Origin: Auanema rhodensis
Lineage: Eukaryota > Nematoda > Chromadorea > Rhabditida > Rhabditidae
Assembly: GCA_964057225.1 (NCBI GenBank)
Contig: OZ059894.1
Location: forward strand, 19,870,476 to 19,934,475
Direction: 5' to 3'
Length of the DNA stretch: 64,000 nt
Shown in pieces: positions 12,286-26,325 of the stretch. Position numbers and translations under genes: made by a program. Under the pieces are notes generated by a model that was given only the letters and a program-made list of their open reading frames with translations, searched no databases and was not told the origin of the DNA. Within the stretch, counting starts at the first letter, position 1. Every line of letters starts with the position of its first letter.

Positions 12286-15093
12286 TTTCAAAATAATTTA
12301 GCAAAAAGTAGATGTTTTTAGATTCCTTTTTTCAAGTCAAAGACGATGGACAATGTTATTCAACGAAAAAATTAATTCTTCAGGGTGAAAATCGAGGATA
12401 TAAGTGTGAACTTATATCAGTTGATATCTCGGTGCATTTTTAAGCTAGCGCAAATCTGATAACACAGAACGACGCAGCTTAAAAATTCGCATCGAATGCA
12501 CTATACTACATTGAGAAACGCTTAATACAAAAATTAGTTATGATCGTTTGAAAAATGATGCATTAGTGTATGTTGAGTTTCCATGTACACTCAACATTGC
12601 TTCCAAAAACATTTTGACAAAAATTTTTTCGAAAAATTTCAGAATAATTTAGCAAAAAGTAGATGTTTTTAGATTCCATTTTTCAAGGCAAAGACGATGG
12701 ACAATGTTATTCAACGAAAAAATTAATTCTTCAGGGTGAAAATCGAGGATATAAGTGTGAACTTATATCAGTTGATATCTCGGTGCATTTTTAAGCTAGC
12801 GCAAATCTGATAACACAGATCGACGCAGCTTAAAAATCCGCATCGAATGCACTATACTACATTGAGAAACGCTTAATACAAAAATTAGTTATGATCGTTT
12901 GAAAAATGATGCATTAGTGTATGTTGAGTTTCCATGTACACTCAACATTGCTTCCAAAAACATTTTGACAAAACTTTTTTCGAGAAATTTCAAAATAATT
13001 TAGCAAAAAGTAGATGTTTTTAGATTCCTTTTTTCAAGGCAAAGACGATGGACAATGTTATTCAACGAAAAAATTAATTCTTCAGGGTGAAAATCGAGGA
13101 TATAAGTGTGAACTTATATCAGTTGATATCTCGGTGCATTTTTAAGCTAGCGCAAATCTGATAACACAGATCGACGCAGCTTAAAAATCCGCATCGAATG
13201 CACTATACTACATTGAAAAACGCTTAATACAAAAATTAGTTATGATCGTTTGAAAAATGATGCATTAGTGTATGTTGAGTTTCCATGTACACTCAACATT
13301 GCTTCCAAAAACATTTTGACAAAAAGTTTTTCGAAAAATTTCAAAATAATTTAGCAAAAAGTAGATGTTTTTAGATTCCATTTTTCAAGGCAAAGACGAT
13401 GGACAATGTTATTCAACGAAAAAATTAATTCTTCAGGGTGAAAATCGAGGATATAAGTGTGAACTTATATCAGTTGATATCTCGGTGCATTTTTAAGCTA
13501 GCGCAAATCTGATAACACAGATCGACGCAGCTTAAAAATCCGCATCGAATGCACTATACTACATTGAGAAACGCTTAATACAAAAATTAGTTATGATCGT
13601 TTGAAAAATGATGCATTAGTGTATGTTGAGTTTCCATGTACACTCAACATTGCTTCCAAAAACATTTTGACAAAAATTTTTTCGAAAAATTTCAAAATAA
13701 TTTAGCAAAAAGTAGATGTTTTTAGATTCCTTTTTTCAAGTCAAAGACGATGGACAATGTTATTCAACGAAAAAATTAATTCTTCAGGGTGAAAATCGAG
13801 GATATAAGTGTGAACTTATATCAGTTGATATCTCGGTGCATTTTTAAGCTAGCGCAAATCTGATAACACAGAACGACGCAGCTTAAAAATTCGCATCGAA
13901 TGCACTATACTACATTGAGAAACGCTTAATACAAAAATTAGTTATGATCGTTTGAAAAATGATGCATTAGTGTATGTTGAGTTTCCATGTACACTCAACA
14001 TTGCTTCCAAAAACATTTTGACAAAAATTTTTTCGAAAAATTTCAGAATAATTTAGCAAAAAGTAGATGTTTTTAGATTCCATTTTTCAAGGCAAAGACG
14101 ATGGACAATGTTATTCAACGAAAAAATTAATTCTTCAGGGTGAAAATCGAGGATATAAGTGTGAACTTATATCAGTTGATATCTCGGTGCATTTTTAAGC
14201 TAGCGCAAATCTGATAACACAGATCGACGCAGCTTAAAAATCCGCATCGAATGCACTATACTACATTGAGAAACGCTTAATACAAAAATTAGTTATGATC
14301 GTTCGAAAAATGATGCATTAGTGTATGTTGAGTTTCCATGTACACTCAACATTGCTTCCAAAAACATTTTGACAAAACTTTTTTCGAGAAATTTCAAAAT
14401 AATTTAGCAAAAAGTAGATGTTTTTAGATTCCTTTTTTCAAGGCAAAGACGATGGACAATGTTATTCAACGAAAAAATTAATTCTTCAGGGTGAAAATCG
14501 AGGATATAAGTGTGAACTTATATCAGTTGATATCTCGGTGCATTTTTAAGCTAGCGCAAATCTGATAACACAGATCGACGCAGCTTAAAAATCCGCATCG
14601 AATGCACTATACTACATTGAAAAACGCTTAATACAAAAATTAGTTATGATCGTTTGAAAAATGATGCATTAGTGTATGTTGAGTTTCCATGTACACTCAA
14701 CATTGCTTCCAAAAACATTTTGACAAAAAGTTTTTCGAAAAATTTCAAAATAATTTAGCAAAAAGTAGATGTTTTTAGATTCCATTTTTCAAGGCAAAGA
14801 CGATGGACAATGTTATTCAACGAAAAAATTAATTCTTCAGGGTGAAAATCGAGGATATAAGTGTGAACTTATATCAGTTGATATCTCGGTGCATTTTTAA
14901 GCTAGCGCAAATCTGATAACACAGATCGACGCAGCTTAAAAATCCGCATCGAATGCACTATACTACATTGAGAAACGCTTAATACAAAAATTAGTTATGA
15001 TCGTTTGAAAAATGATGCATTAGTGTATGTTGAGTTTCCATGTACACTCAACATTGCTTCCAAAAACATTTTGACAAAAATTTTTTCGAAAAA
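12286..15093 (+). repeat. Four-monomer unit (1404 bp) present twice
   Basis: Monomers 36-39 (12286-13689) and 40-43 (13690-15093) follow the same order: T52 type; a type ending in C338 plus G348; a T42/T184/A230 type ending in G339; an A42/T184 type. I found one difference, T to C at 14304 (gttcgaaaaa). This indicates a recent tandem duplication. Confidence 0.8.
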
Positions 15094-18000
15094 TTTCAGA
15101 ATAATTTAGCAAAAAGTAGATGTTTTTAGATTCCATTTTTCAAGGCAAAGACGATGGACAATGTTATTCAACGAAAAAATTAATTCTTCAGGGTGAAAAT
15201 CGAGGATATAAGTGTGAACTTATATCAGTTGATATCTCGGTGCATTTTTAAGCTAGCGCAAATCTGATAACACAGATCGACGCAGCTTAAAAATCCGCAT
15301 CGAATGCACTATACTACATTGAGAAACGCTTAATACAAAAATTAGTTATGATCGTTTGAAAAATGATGCATTAGTGTATGTTGAGTTTCCATGTACACTC
15401 AACATTGCTTCCAAAAACATTTTGACAAAAATTTTTTCGAAAAATTTCAGAATAATTTAGCAAAAAGTAGATGTTTTTAGATTCCATTTTTCAAGGCAAA
15501 GACGATGGACAATGTTATTCAACGAAAAAATTAATTCTTCAGGGTGAAAATCGAGGATATAAGTGTGAACTTATATCAGTTGATATCTCGGTGCATTTTT
15601 AAGCTAGCGCAAATCTGATAACACAGATCGACGCAGCTTAAAAATCCGCATCGAATGCACTATACTACATTGAGAAACGCTTAATACAAAAATTAGTTAT
15701 GATCGTTTGAAAAATGATGCATTAGTGTATGTTGAGTTTCCATGTACACTCAACATTGCTTCCAAAAACATTTTGACAAAAATTTTTTCGAAAAATTTCA
15801 AAATAATTTAGCAAAAAGTAGATGTTTTTAGATTCCTTTTTTCAAGGCAAAGACGATGGACAATGTTATTCAACGAAAAAATTAATTCTTCAGGGTGAAA
15901 ATCGAGGATATAAGTGTGAACTTATATCAGTTGATATCTCGGTGCATTTTTAAGCTAGCGCAAATCTGATAACACAGAACGACGCAGCTTAAAAATTCGC
16001 ATCGAATGCACTATACTACATTGAGAAACGCTTAATACAAAAATTAGTTATGATCGTTTGAAAAATGATGCATTAGTGTATGTTGAGTTTCCATGTACAC
16101 TCAACATTGCTTCCAAAAACATTTTGACAAAAATTTTTTCGAAAAATTTCAGAATAATTTAGCAAAAAGTAGATGTTTTTAGATTCCATTTTTCAAGGCA
16201 AAGACGATGGACAATGTTATTCAACGAAAAAATTAATTCTTCAGGGTGAAAATCGAGGATATAAGTGTGAACTTATATCAGTTGATATCTCGGTGCATTT
16301 TTAAGCTAGCGCAAATCTGATAACACAGATCGACGCAGCTTAAAAATCCGCATCGAATGCACTATACTACATTGAGAAACGCTTAATACAAAAATTAGTT
16401 ATGATCGTTTGAAAAATGATGCATTAGTGTATGTTGAGTTTCCATGTACACTCAACATTGCTTCCAAAAACATTTTGACAAAACTTTTTTCGAGAAATTT
16501 CAAAATAATTTAGCAAAAAGTAGATGTTTTTAGATTCCTTTTTTCAAGGCAAAGACGATGGACAATGTTATTCAACGAAAAAATTAATTCTTCAGGGTGA
16601 AAATCGAGGATATAAGTGTGAACTTATATCAGTTGATATCTCGGTGCATTTTTAAGCTAGCGCAAATCTGATAACACAGATCGACGCAGCTTAAAAATCC
16701 GCATCGAATGCACTATACTACATTGAGAAACGCTTAATACAAAAATTAGTTATGATCGTTTGAAAAATGATGCATTAGTGTATGTTGAGTTTCCATGTAC
16801 ACTCAACATTGCTTCCAAAAACATTTTGACAAAAATTTTTTCGAAAAATTTCAAAATAATTTAGCAAAAAGTAGATGTTTTTAGATTTCTTTTTTCAAGG
16901 CAAAGACGATGGACAATGTTATTCAACGAAAAAATTAATTCTTCAGGGTGAAAATCGAGGATATAAGTGTGAACTTATATCAGTTGATATCTCGGTGCAT
17001 TTTTAAGCTAGCGCAAATCTGATAACACAGAACGACGCAGCTTAAAAATTCGCATCGAATGCACTATACTACATTGAGAAACGCTTAATACAAAAATTAG
17101 TTATGATCGTTTGAAAAATGATGCATTAGTGTATGTTGAGTTTCCATGTACACTCAACATTGCTTCCAAAAACATTTTGACAAAAATTTTTTCGAAAAAT
17201 TTCAGAATAATTTAGCAAAAAGTAGATGTTTTTAGATTCCATTTTTCAAGGCAAAGACGATGGACAATGTTATTCAACGAAAAAATTAATTCTTCAGGGT
17301 GAAAATCGAGGATATAAGTGTGAACTTATATCAGTTGATATCTCGGTGGATTTTTAAGCTAGCGCAAATCTGATAACACAGATCGACGCAGCTTAAAAAT
17401 CCGCATCGAATGCACTATACTACATTGAAAAACGCTTAATACAAAAATTAGTTATGATCGTTTGAAAAATGATGCATTAGTGTATGTTGAGTTTCCATGT
17501 ACACTCAACATTGCTTCCAAAAACATTTTGACAAAACTTTTTTCGAGAAATTTCAAAATAATTTAGCAAAAAGTAGATGTTTTTAGATTCCTTTTTTCAA
17601 GGCAAAGACGATGGACAATGTTATTCAACGAAAAAATTAATTCTTCAGGGTGAAAATCGAGGATATAAGTGTGAACTTATATCAGTTGATATCTCGGTGC
17701 ATTTTTAAGCTAGCGCAAATCTGATAACACAGATCGACGCAGCTTAAAAATCCGCATCGAATGCACTATACTACATTGAGAAACGCTTAATACAAAAATT
17801 AGTTATGATCGTTTGAAAAATGATGCATTAGTGTATGTTGAGTTTCCATGTACACTCAACATTGCTTCCAAAAACATTTTGACAAAAATTTTTTCGAAAA
17901 ATTTCAAAATAATTTAGCAAAAAGTAGATGTTTTTAGATTTCTTTTTTCAAGGCAAAGACGATGGACAATGTTATTCAACGAAAAAATTAATTCTTCAGG

Positions 18001-21000
18001 GTGAAAATCGAGGATATAAGTGTGAACTTATATCAGTTGATATCTCGGTGCATTTTTAAGCTAGCGCAAATCTGATAACACAGAACGACGCAGCTTAAAA
18101 ATTCGCATCGAATGCACTATACTACATTGAGAAACGCTTAATACAAAAATTAGTTATGATCGTTTGAAAAATGATGCATTAGTGTATGTTGAGTTTCCAT
18201 GTACACTCAACATTGCTTCCAAAAACATTTTGACAAAAATTTTTTCGAAAAATTTCAGAATAATTTAGCAAAAAGTAGATGTTTTTAGATTCCATTTTTC
18301 AAGGCAAAGACGATGGACAATGTTATTCAACGAAAAAATTAATTCTTCAGGGTGAAAATCGAGGATATAAGTGTGAACTTATATCAGTTGATATCTCGGT
18401 GGATTTTTAAGCTAGCGCAAATCTGATAACACAGATCGACGCAGCTTAAAAATCCGCATCGAATGCACTATACTACATTGAAAAACGCTTAATACAAAAA
18501 TTAGTTATGATCGTTTGAAAAATGATGCATTAGTGTATGTTGAGTTTCCATGTACACTCAACATTGCTTCCAAAAACATTTTGACAAAAAGTTTTTCGAA
18601 AAATTTCAAAATAATTTAGCAAAAAGTAGATGTTTTTAGATTCCATTTTTCAAGGCAAAGACGATGGACAATGTTATTCAACGAAAAAATTAATTCTTCA
18701 GGGTGAAAATCGAGGATATAAGTGTGAACTTATATCAGTTGATATCTCGGTGCATTTTTAAGCTAGCGCAAATCTGATAACACAGAACGACGCAGCTTAA
18801 AAATCCGCATCGAATGCACTATACTACATTGAGAAACGCTTAATACAAAAATTAGTTATGATCGTTTGAAAAATGATGCATTAGTGTATGTTGAGTTTCC
18901 ATGTACACTCAACATTGCTTCCAAAAACATTTTGACAAAAATTTTTTCGAAAAATTTCAGAATAATTTAGCAAAAAGTAGATGTTTTTAGATTCCTTTTT
19001 TCAAGGCAAAGACGATGGACAATGTTATTCAACGAAAAAATTAATTCTTCAGGGTGAAAATCGAGGATATAAGTGTGAACTTATATCAGTTGATATCTCG
19101 GTGCATTTTTAAGCTAGCGCAAATCTGATAACACAGAACGACGCAGCTTAAAAATTCGCATCGAATGCACTATACTACATTGAAAAACGCTTAATACAAA
19201 AATTAGTTATGATCGTTTGAAAAATGATGCATTAGTGTATGTTGAGTTTCCATGTACACTCAACATTGCTTCCAAAAACATTTTGACAAAAATTTTTTCG
19301 AGAAATTTCAAAATAATTTAGCAAAAAGTAGATGTTTTTAGATTCCATTTTTCAAGGCAAAGACGATGGACAATGTTATTCAACGAAAAAATTAATTCTT
19401 CAGGGTGAAAATCGAGGATATAAGTGTGAACTTATATCAGTTGATATCTCGGTGCATTTTTAAGCTAGCGCAAATCTGATAACACAGAACGACGCAGCTT
19501 AAAAATTCGCATCGAATGCACTATACTACATTGAGAAACGCTTAATACAAAAATTAGTTATGATCGTTTGAAAAATGATGCATTAGTGTATGTTGAGTTT
19601 CCATGTACACTCAACATTGCTTCCAAAAACATTTTGACAAAAATTTTTTCGAAAAATTTCAAAATAATTTAGCAAAAAGTAGATGTTTTTAGATTCCTTT
19701 TTTCAAGGCAAAGACGATGGACAATGTTATTCAACGAAAAAATTAATTCTTCAGGGTGAAAATCGAGGATATAAGTGTGAACTTATATCAGTTGATATCT
19801 CGGTGCATTTTTAAGCTAGCGCAAATCTGATAACACAGAACGACGCAGCTTAAAAATTCGCATCGAATGCACTATACTACATTGAGAAACGCTTAATACA
19901 AAAATTAGTTATGATCGTTTGAAAAATGATGCATTAGTGTATGTTGAGTTTCCATGTACACTCAACATTGCTTCCAAAAACATTTTGACAAAAATTTTTT
20001 CGAAAAATTTCAGAATAATTTAGCAAAAAGTAGATGTTTTTAGATTCCATTTTTCAAGGCAAAGACGATGGACAATGTTATTCAACGAAAAAATTAATTC
20101 TTCAGGGTGAAAATCGAGGATATAAGTGTGAACTTATATCAGTTGATATCTCGGTGCATTTTTAAGCTAGCGCAAATCTGATAACACAGATCGACGCAGC
20201 TTAAAAATCCGCATCGAATGCACTATACTACATTGAGAAACGCTTAATACAAAAATTAGTTATGATCGTTTGAAAAATGATGCATTAGTGTATGTTGAGT
20301 TTCCATGTACACTCAACATTGCTTCCAAAAACATTTTGACAAAACTTTTTTCGAGAAATTTCAAAATAATTTAGCAAAAAGTAGATGTTTTTAGATTCCT
20401 TTTTTCAAGGCAAAGACGATGGACAATGTTATTCAACGAAAAAATTAATTCTTCAGGGTGAAAATCGAGGATATAAGTGTGAACTTATATCAGTTGATAT
20501 CTCGGTGCATTTTTAAGCTAGCGCAAATCTGATAACACAGATCGACGCAGCTTAAAAATCCGCATCGAATGCACTATACTACATTGAAAAACGCTTAATA
20601 CAAAAATTAGTTATGATCGTTTGAAAAATGATGCATTAGTGTATGTTGAGTTTCCATGTACACTCAACATTGCTTCCAAAAACATTTTGACAAAAATTTT
20701 TTCGAAAAATTTCAAAATAATTTAGCAAAAAGTAGATGTTTTTAGATTTCTTTTTTCAAGGCAAAGACGATGGACAATGTTATTCAACGAAAAAATTAAT
20801 TCTTCAGGGTGAAAATCGAGGATATAAGTGTGAACTTATATCAGTTGATATCTCGGTGCATTTTTAAGCTAGCGCAAATCTGATAACACAGAACGACGCA
20901 GCTTAAAAATTCGCATCGAATGCACTATACTACATTGAGAAACGCTTAATACAAAAATTAGTTATGATCGTTTGAAAAATGATGCATTAGTGTATGTTGA

Positions 21001-24000
21001 GTTTCCATGTACACTCAACATTGCTTCCAAAAACATTTTGACAAAAATTTTTTCGAAAAATTTCAAAATAATTTAGCAAAAAGTAGATGTTTTTAGATTC
21101 CTTTTTTCAAGGCAAAGACGATGGACAATGTTATTCAACGAAAAAATTAATTCTTCAGGGTGAAAATCGAGGATATAAGTGTGAACTTATATCAGTTGAT
21201 ATCTCGGTGCATTTTTAAGCTAGCGCAAATCTGATAACACAGAACGACGCAGCTTAAAAATTCGCATCGAATGCACTATACTACATTGAGAAACGCTTAA
21301 TACAAAAATTAGTTATGATCGTTTGAAAAATGATGCATTAGTGTATGTTGAGTTTCCATGTACACTCAACATTGCTTCCAAAAACATTTTGACAAAACTT
21401 TTTTCGAGAAATTTCAAAATAATTTAGCAAAAAGTAGATGTTTTTAGATTCCTTTTTTCAAGGCAAAGACGATGGACAATGTTATTCAACGAAAAAATTA
21501 ATTCTTCAGGGTGAAAATCGAGGATATAAGTGTGAACTTATATCAGTTGATATCTCGGTGCATTTTTAAGCTAGCGCAAATCTGATAACACAGATCGACG
21601 CAGCTTAAAAATCCGCATCGAATGCACTATACTACATTGAAAAACGCTTAATACAAAAATTAGTTATGATCGTTTGAAAAATGATGCATTAGTGTATGTT
21701 GAGTTTCCATGTACACTCAACATTGCTTCCAAAAACATTTTGACAAAAATTTTTTCGAAAAATTTCAAAATAATTTAGCAAAAAGTAGATGTTTTTAGAT
21801 TTCTTTTTTCAAGGCAAAGACGATGGACAATGTTATTCAACGAAAAAATTAATTCTTCAGGGTGAAAATCGAGGATATAAGTGTGAACTTATATCAGTTG
21901 ATATCTCGGTGCATTTTTAAGCTAGCGCAAATCTGATAACACAGAACGACGCAGCTTAAAAATTCGCATCGAATGCACTATACTACATTGAGAAACGCTT
22001 AATACAAAAATTAGTTATGATCGTTTGAAAAATGATGCATTAGTGTATGTTGAGTTTCCATGTACACTCAACATTGCTTCCAAAAACATTTTGACAAAAA
22101 TTTTTTCGAAAAATTTCAAAATAATTTAGCAAAAAGTAGATGTTTTTAGATTCCTTTTTTCAAGGCAAAGACGATGGACAATGTTATTCAACGAAAAAAT
22201 TAATTCTTCAGGGTGAAAATCGAGGATATAAGTGTGAACTTATATCAGTTGATATCTCGGTGCATTTTTAAGCTAGCGCAAATCTGATAACACAGAACGA
22301 CGCAGCTTAAAAATTCGCATCGAATGCACTATACTACATTGAGAAACGCTTAATACAAAAATTAGTTATGATCGTTTGAAAAATGATGCATTAGTGTATG
22401 TTGAGTTTCCATGTACACTCAACATTGCTTCCAAAAACATTTTGACAAAAATTTTTTCGAAAAATTTCAGAATAATTTAGCAAAAAGTAGATGTTTTTAG
22501 ATTCCATTTTTCAAGGCAAAGACGATGGACAATGTTATTCAACGAAAAAATTAATTCTTCAGGGTGAAAATCGAGGATATAAGTGTGAACTTATATCAGT
22601 TGATATCTCGGTGCATTTTTAAGCTAGCGCAAATCTGATAACACAGATCGACGCAGCTTAAAAATCCGCATCGAATGCACTATACTACATTGAGAAACGC
22701 TTAATACAAAAATTAGTTATGATCGTTTGAAAAATGATGCATTAGTGTATGTTGAGTTTCCATGTACACTCAACATTGCTTCCAAAAACATTTTGACAAA
22801 AATTTTTTCGAAAAATTTCAAAATAATTTAGCAAAAAGTAGATGTTTTTAGATTTCTTTTTTCAAGGCAAAGACGATGGACAATGTTATTCAACGAAAAA
22901 ATTAATTCTTCAGGGTGAAAATCGAGGATATAAGTGTGAACTTATATCAGTTGATATCTCGGTGCATTTTTAAGCTAGCGCAAATCTGATAACACAGAAC
23001 GACGCAGCTTAAAAATTCGCATCGAATGCACTATACTACATTGAGAAACGCTTAATACAAAAATTAGTTATGATCGTTTGAAAAATGATGCATTAGTGTA
23101 TGTTGAGTTTCCATGTACACTCAACATTGCTTCCAAAAACATTTTGACAAAAATTTTTTCGAAAAATTTCAGAATAATTTAGCAAAAAGTAGATGTTTTT
23201 AGATTCCATTTTTCAAGGCAAAGACGATGGACAATGTTATTCAACGAAAAAATTAATTCTTCAGGGTGAAAATCGAGGATATAAGTGTGAACTTATATCA
23301 GTTGATATCTCGGTGCATTTTTAAGCTAGCGCAAATCTGATAACACAGATCGACGCAGCTTAAAAATCCGCATCGAATGCACTATACTACATTGAAAAAC
23401 GCTTAATACAAAAATTAGTTATGATCGTTTGAAAAATGATGCATTAGTGTATGTTGAGTTTCCATGTACACTCAACATTGCTTCCAAAAACATTTTGACA
23501 AAAAGTTTTTCGAAAAATTTCAAAATAATTTAGCAAAAAGTAGATGTTTTTAGATTCCATTTTTCAAGGCAAAGACGATGGACAATGTTATTCAACGAAA
23601 AAATTAATTCTTCAGGGTGAAAATCGAGGATATAAGTGTGAACTTATATCAGTTGATATCTCGGTGCATTTTTAAGCTAGCGCAAATCTGATAACACAGA
23701 ACGACGCAGCTTAAAAATCCGCATCGAATGCACTATACTACATTGAGAAACGCTTAATACAAAAATTAGTTATGATCGTTTGAAAAATGATGCATTAGTG
23801 TATGTTGAGTTTCCATGTACACTCAACATTGCTTCCAAAAACATTTTGACAAAAATTTTTTCGAAAAATTTCAGAATAATTTAGCAAAAAGTAGATGTTT
23901 TTAGATTCCTTTTTTCAAGGCAAAGACGATGGACAATGTTATTCAACGAAAAAATTAATTCTTCAGGGTGAAAATCGAGGATATAAGTGTGAACTTATAT

Positions 24001-26325
24001 CAGTTGATATCTCGGTGCATTTTTAAGCTAGCGCAAATCTGATAACACAGAACGACGCAGCTTAAAAATTCGCATCGAATGCACTATACTACATTGAAAA
24101 ACGCTTAATACAAAAATTAGTTATGATCGTTTGAAAAATGATGCATTAGTGTATGTTGAGTTTCCATGTACACTCAACATTGCTTCCAAAAACATTTTGA
24201 CAAAAATTTTTTCGAGAAATTTCAAAATAATTTAGCAAAAAGTAGATGTTTTTAGATTCCATTTTTCAAGGCAAAGACGATGGACAATGTTATTCAACGA
24301 AAAAATTAATTCTTCAGGGTGAAAATCGAGGATATAAGTGTGAACTTATATCAGTTGATATCTCGGTGCATTTTTAAGCTAGCGCAAATCTGATAACACA
24401 GAACGACGCAGCTTAAAAATCCGCATCGAATGCACTATACTACATTGAGAAACGCTTAATACAAAAATTAGTTATGATCGTTTGAAAAATGATGCATTAG
24501 TGTATGTTGAGTTTCCATGTACACTCAACATTGCTTCCAAAAACATTTTGACAAAAATTTTTTCGAAAAATTTCAAAATAATTTAGCAAAAAGTAGATGT
24601 TTTTAGATTTCTTTTTTCAAGGCAAAGACGATGGACAATGTTATTCAACGAAAAAATTAATTCTTCAGGGTGAAAATCGAGGATATAAGTGTGAACTTAT
24701 ATCAGTTGATATCTCGGTGCATTTTTAAGCTAGCGCAAATCTGATAACACAGAACGACGCAGCTTAAAAATTCGCATCGAATGCACTATACTACATTGAG
24801 AAACGCTTAATACAAAAATTAGTTATGATCGTTTGAAAAATGATGCATTAGTGTATGTTGAGTTTCCATGTACACTCAACATTGCTTCCAAAAACATTTT
24901 GACAAAAATTTTTTCGAAAAATTTCAGAATAATTTAGCAAAAAGTAGATGTTTTTAGATTCCATTTTTCAAGGCAAAGACGATGGACAATGTTATTCAAC
25001 GAAAAAATTAATTCTTCAGGGTGAAAATCGAGGATATAAGTGTGAACTTATATCAGTTGATATCTCGGTGCATTTTTAAGCTAGCGCAAATCTGATAACA
25101 CAGAACGACGCAGCTTAAAAATCCGCATCGAATGCACTATACTACATTGAGAAACGCTTAATACAAAAATTAGTTATGATCGTTTGAAAAATGATGCATT
25201 AGTGTATGTTGAGTTTCCATGTACACTCAACATTGCTTCCAAAAACATTTTGACAAAAATTTTTTCGAAAAATTTCAGAATAATTTAGCAAAAAGTAGAT
25301 GTTTTTAGATTCCTTTTTTCAAGGCAAAGACGATGGACAATGTTATTCAACGAAAAAATTAATTCTTCAGGGTGAAAATCGAGGATATAAGTGTGAACTT
25401 ATATCAGTTGATATCTCGGTGCATTTTTAAGCTAGCGCAAATCTGATAACACAGAACGACGCAGCTTAAAAATCCGCATCGAATGCACTATACTACATTG
25501 AGAAACGCTTAATACAAAAATTAGTTATGATCGTTTGAAAAATGATGCATTAGTGTATGTTGAGTTTCCATGTACACTCAACATTGCTTCCAAAAACATT
25601 TTGACAAAAATTTTTTCGAGAAATTTCAAAATAATTTAGCAAAAAGTAGATGTTTTTAGATTCCATTTTTCAAGGCAAAGACGATGGACAATGTTATTCA
25701 ACGAAAAAATTAATTCTTCAGGGTGAAAATCGAGGATATAAGTGTGAACTTATATCAGTTGATATCTCGGTGCATTTTTAAGCTAGCGCAAATCTGATAA
25801 CACAGAACGACGCAGCTTAAAAATCCGCATCGAATGCACTATACTACATTGAGAAACGCTTAATACAAAAATTAGTTATGATCGTTTGAAAAATGATGCA
25901 TTAGTGTATGTTGAGTTTCCATGTACACTCAACATTGCTTCCAAAAACATTTTGACAAAAATTTTTTCGAAAAATTTCAAGATAAATTAGCAAAAAGTAG
26001 ATGTTTTTAGATTCCTTTTTTCAAGGCAAAGACGATGGACAATGTTATTCAACGAAAAAATTAATTCTTCAGGGTGAAAATCGAGGATATAAGTGTGAAC
26101 TTATATCAGTTGATATCTCGGTGCATTTTTAAGCTAGCGCAAATCTGATAACACAGAACGACGCAGCTTAAAAATTCGCATCGAATGCACTATACTACAT
26201 TGAAAAACGCTTAATACAAAAATTAGTTATGATCGTTTGAAAAATGATGCATTAGTGTATGTTGAGTTTCCATGTACACTCAACATTGCTTCCAAAAACA
26301 TTTTGACAAAAATTTTTTCGAAAAA
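15094..26325 (+). repeat. Monomers 44-75, mixed types with embedded three-monomer duplications
   Basis: Thirty-two monomers. A three-monomer unit (1053 bp) is doubled at 16498-17550/17551-18603; its third members share the rare G150 (ggtggat) but end differently (C338 with G348 versus G339). Another is doubled at 20359-21411/21412-22464, differing at the end of the third member. The series at 18253-19305 is echoed at 23167-24219, 14 monomers later, apart from G150. The copy at 25975 has a private change in its first 15 bases (gataaattag). Confidence 0.75.
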
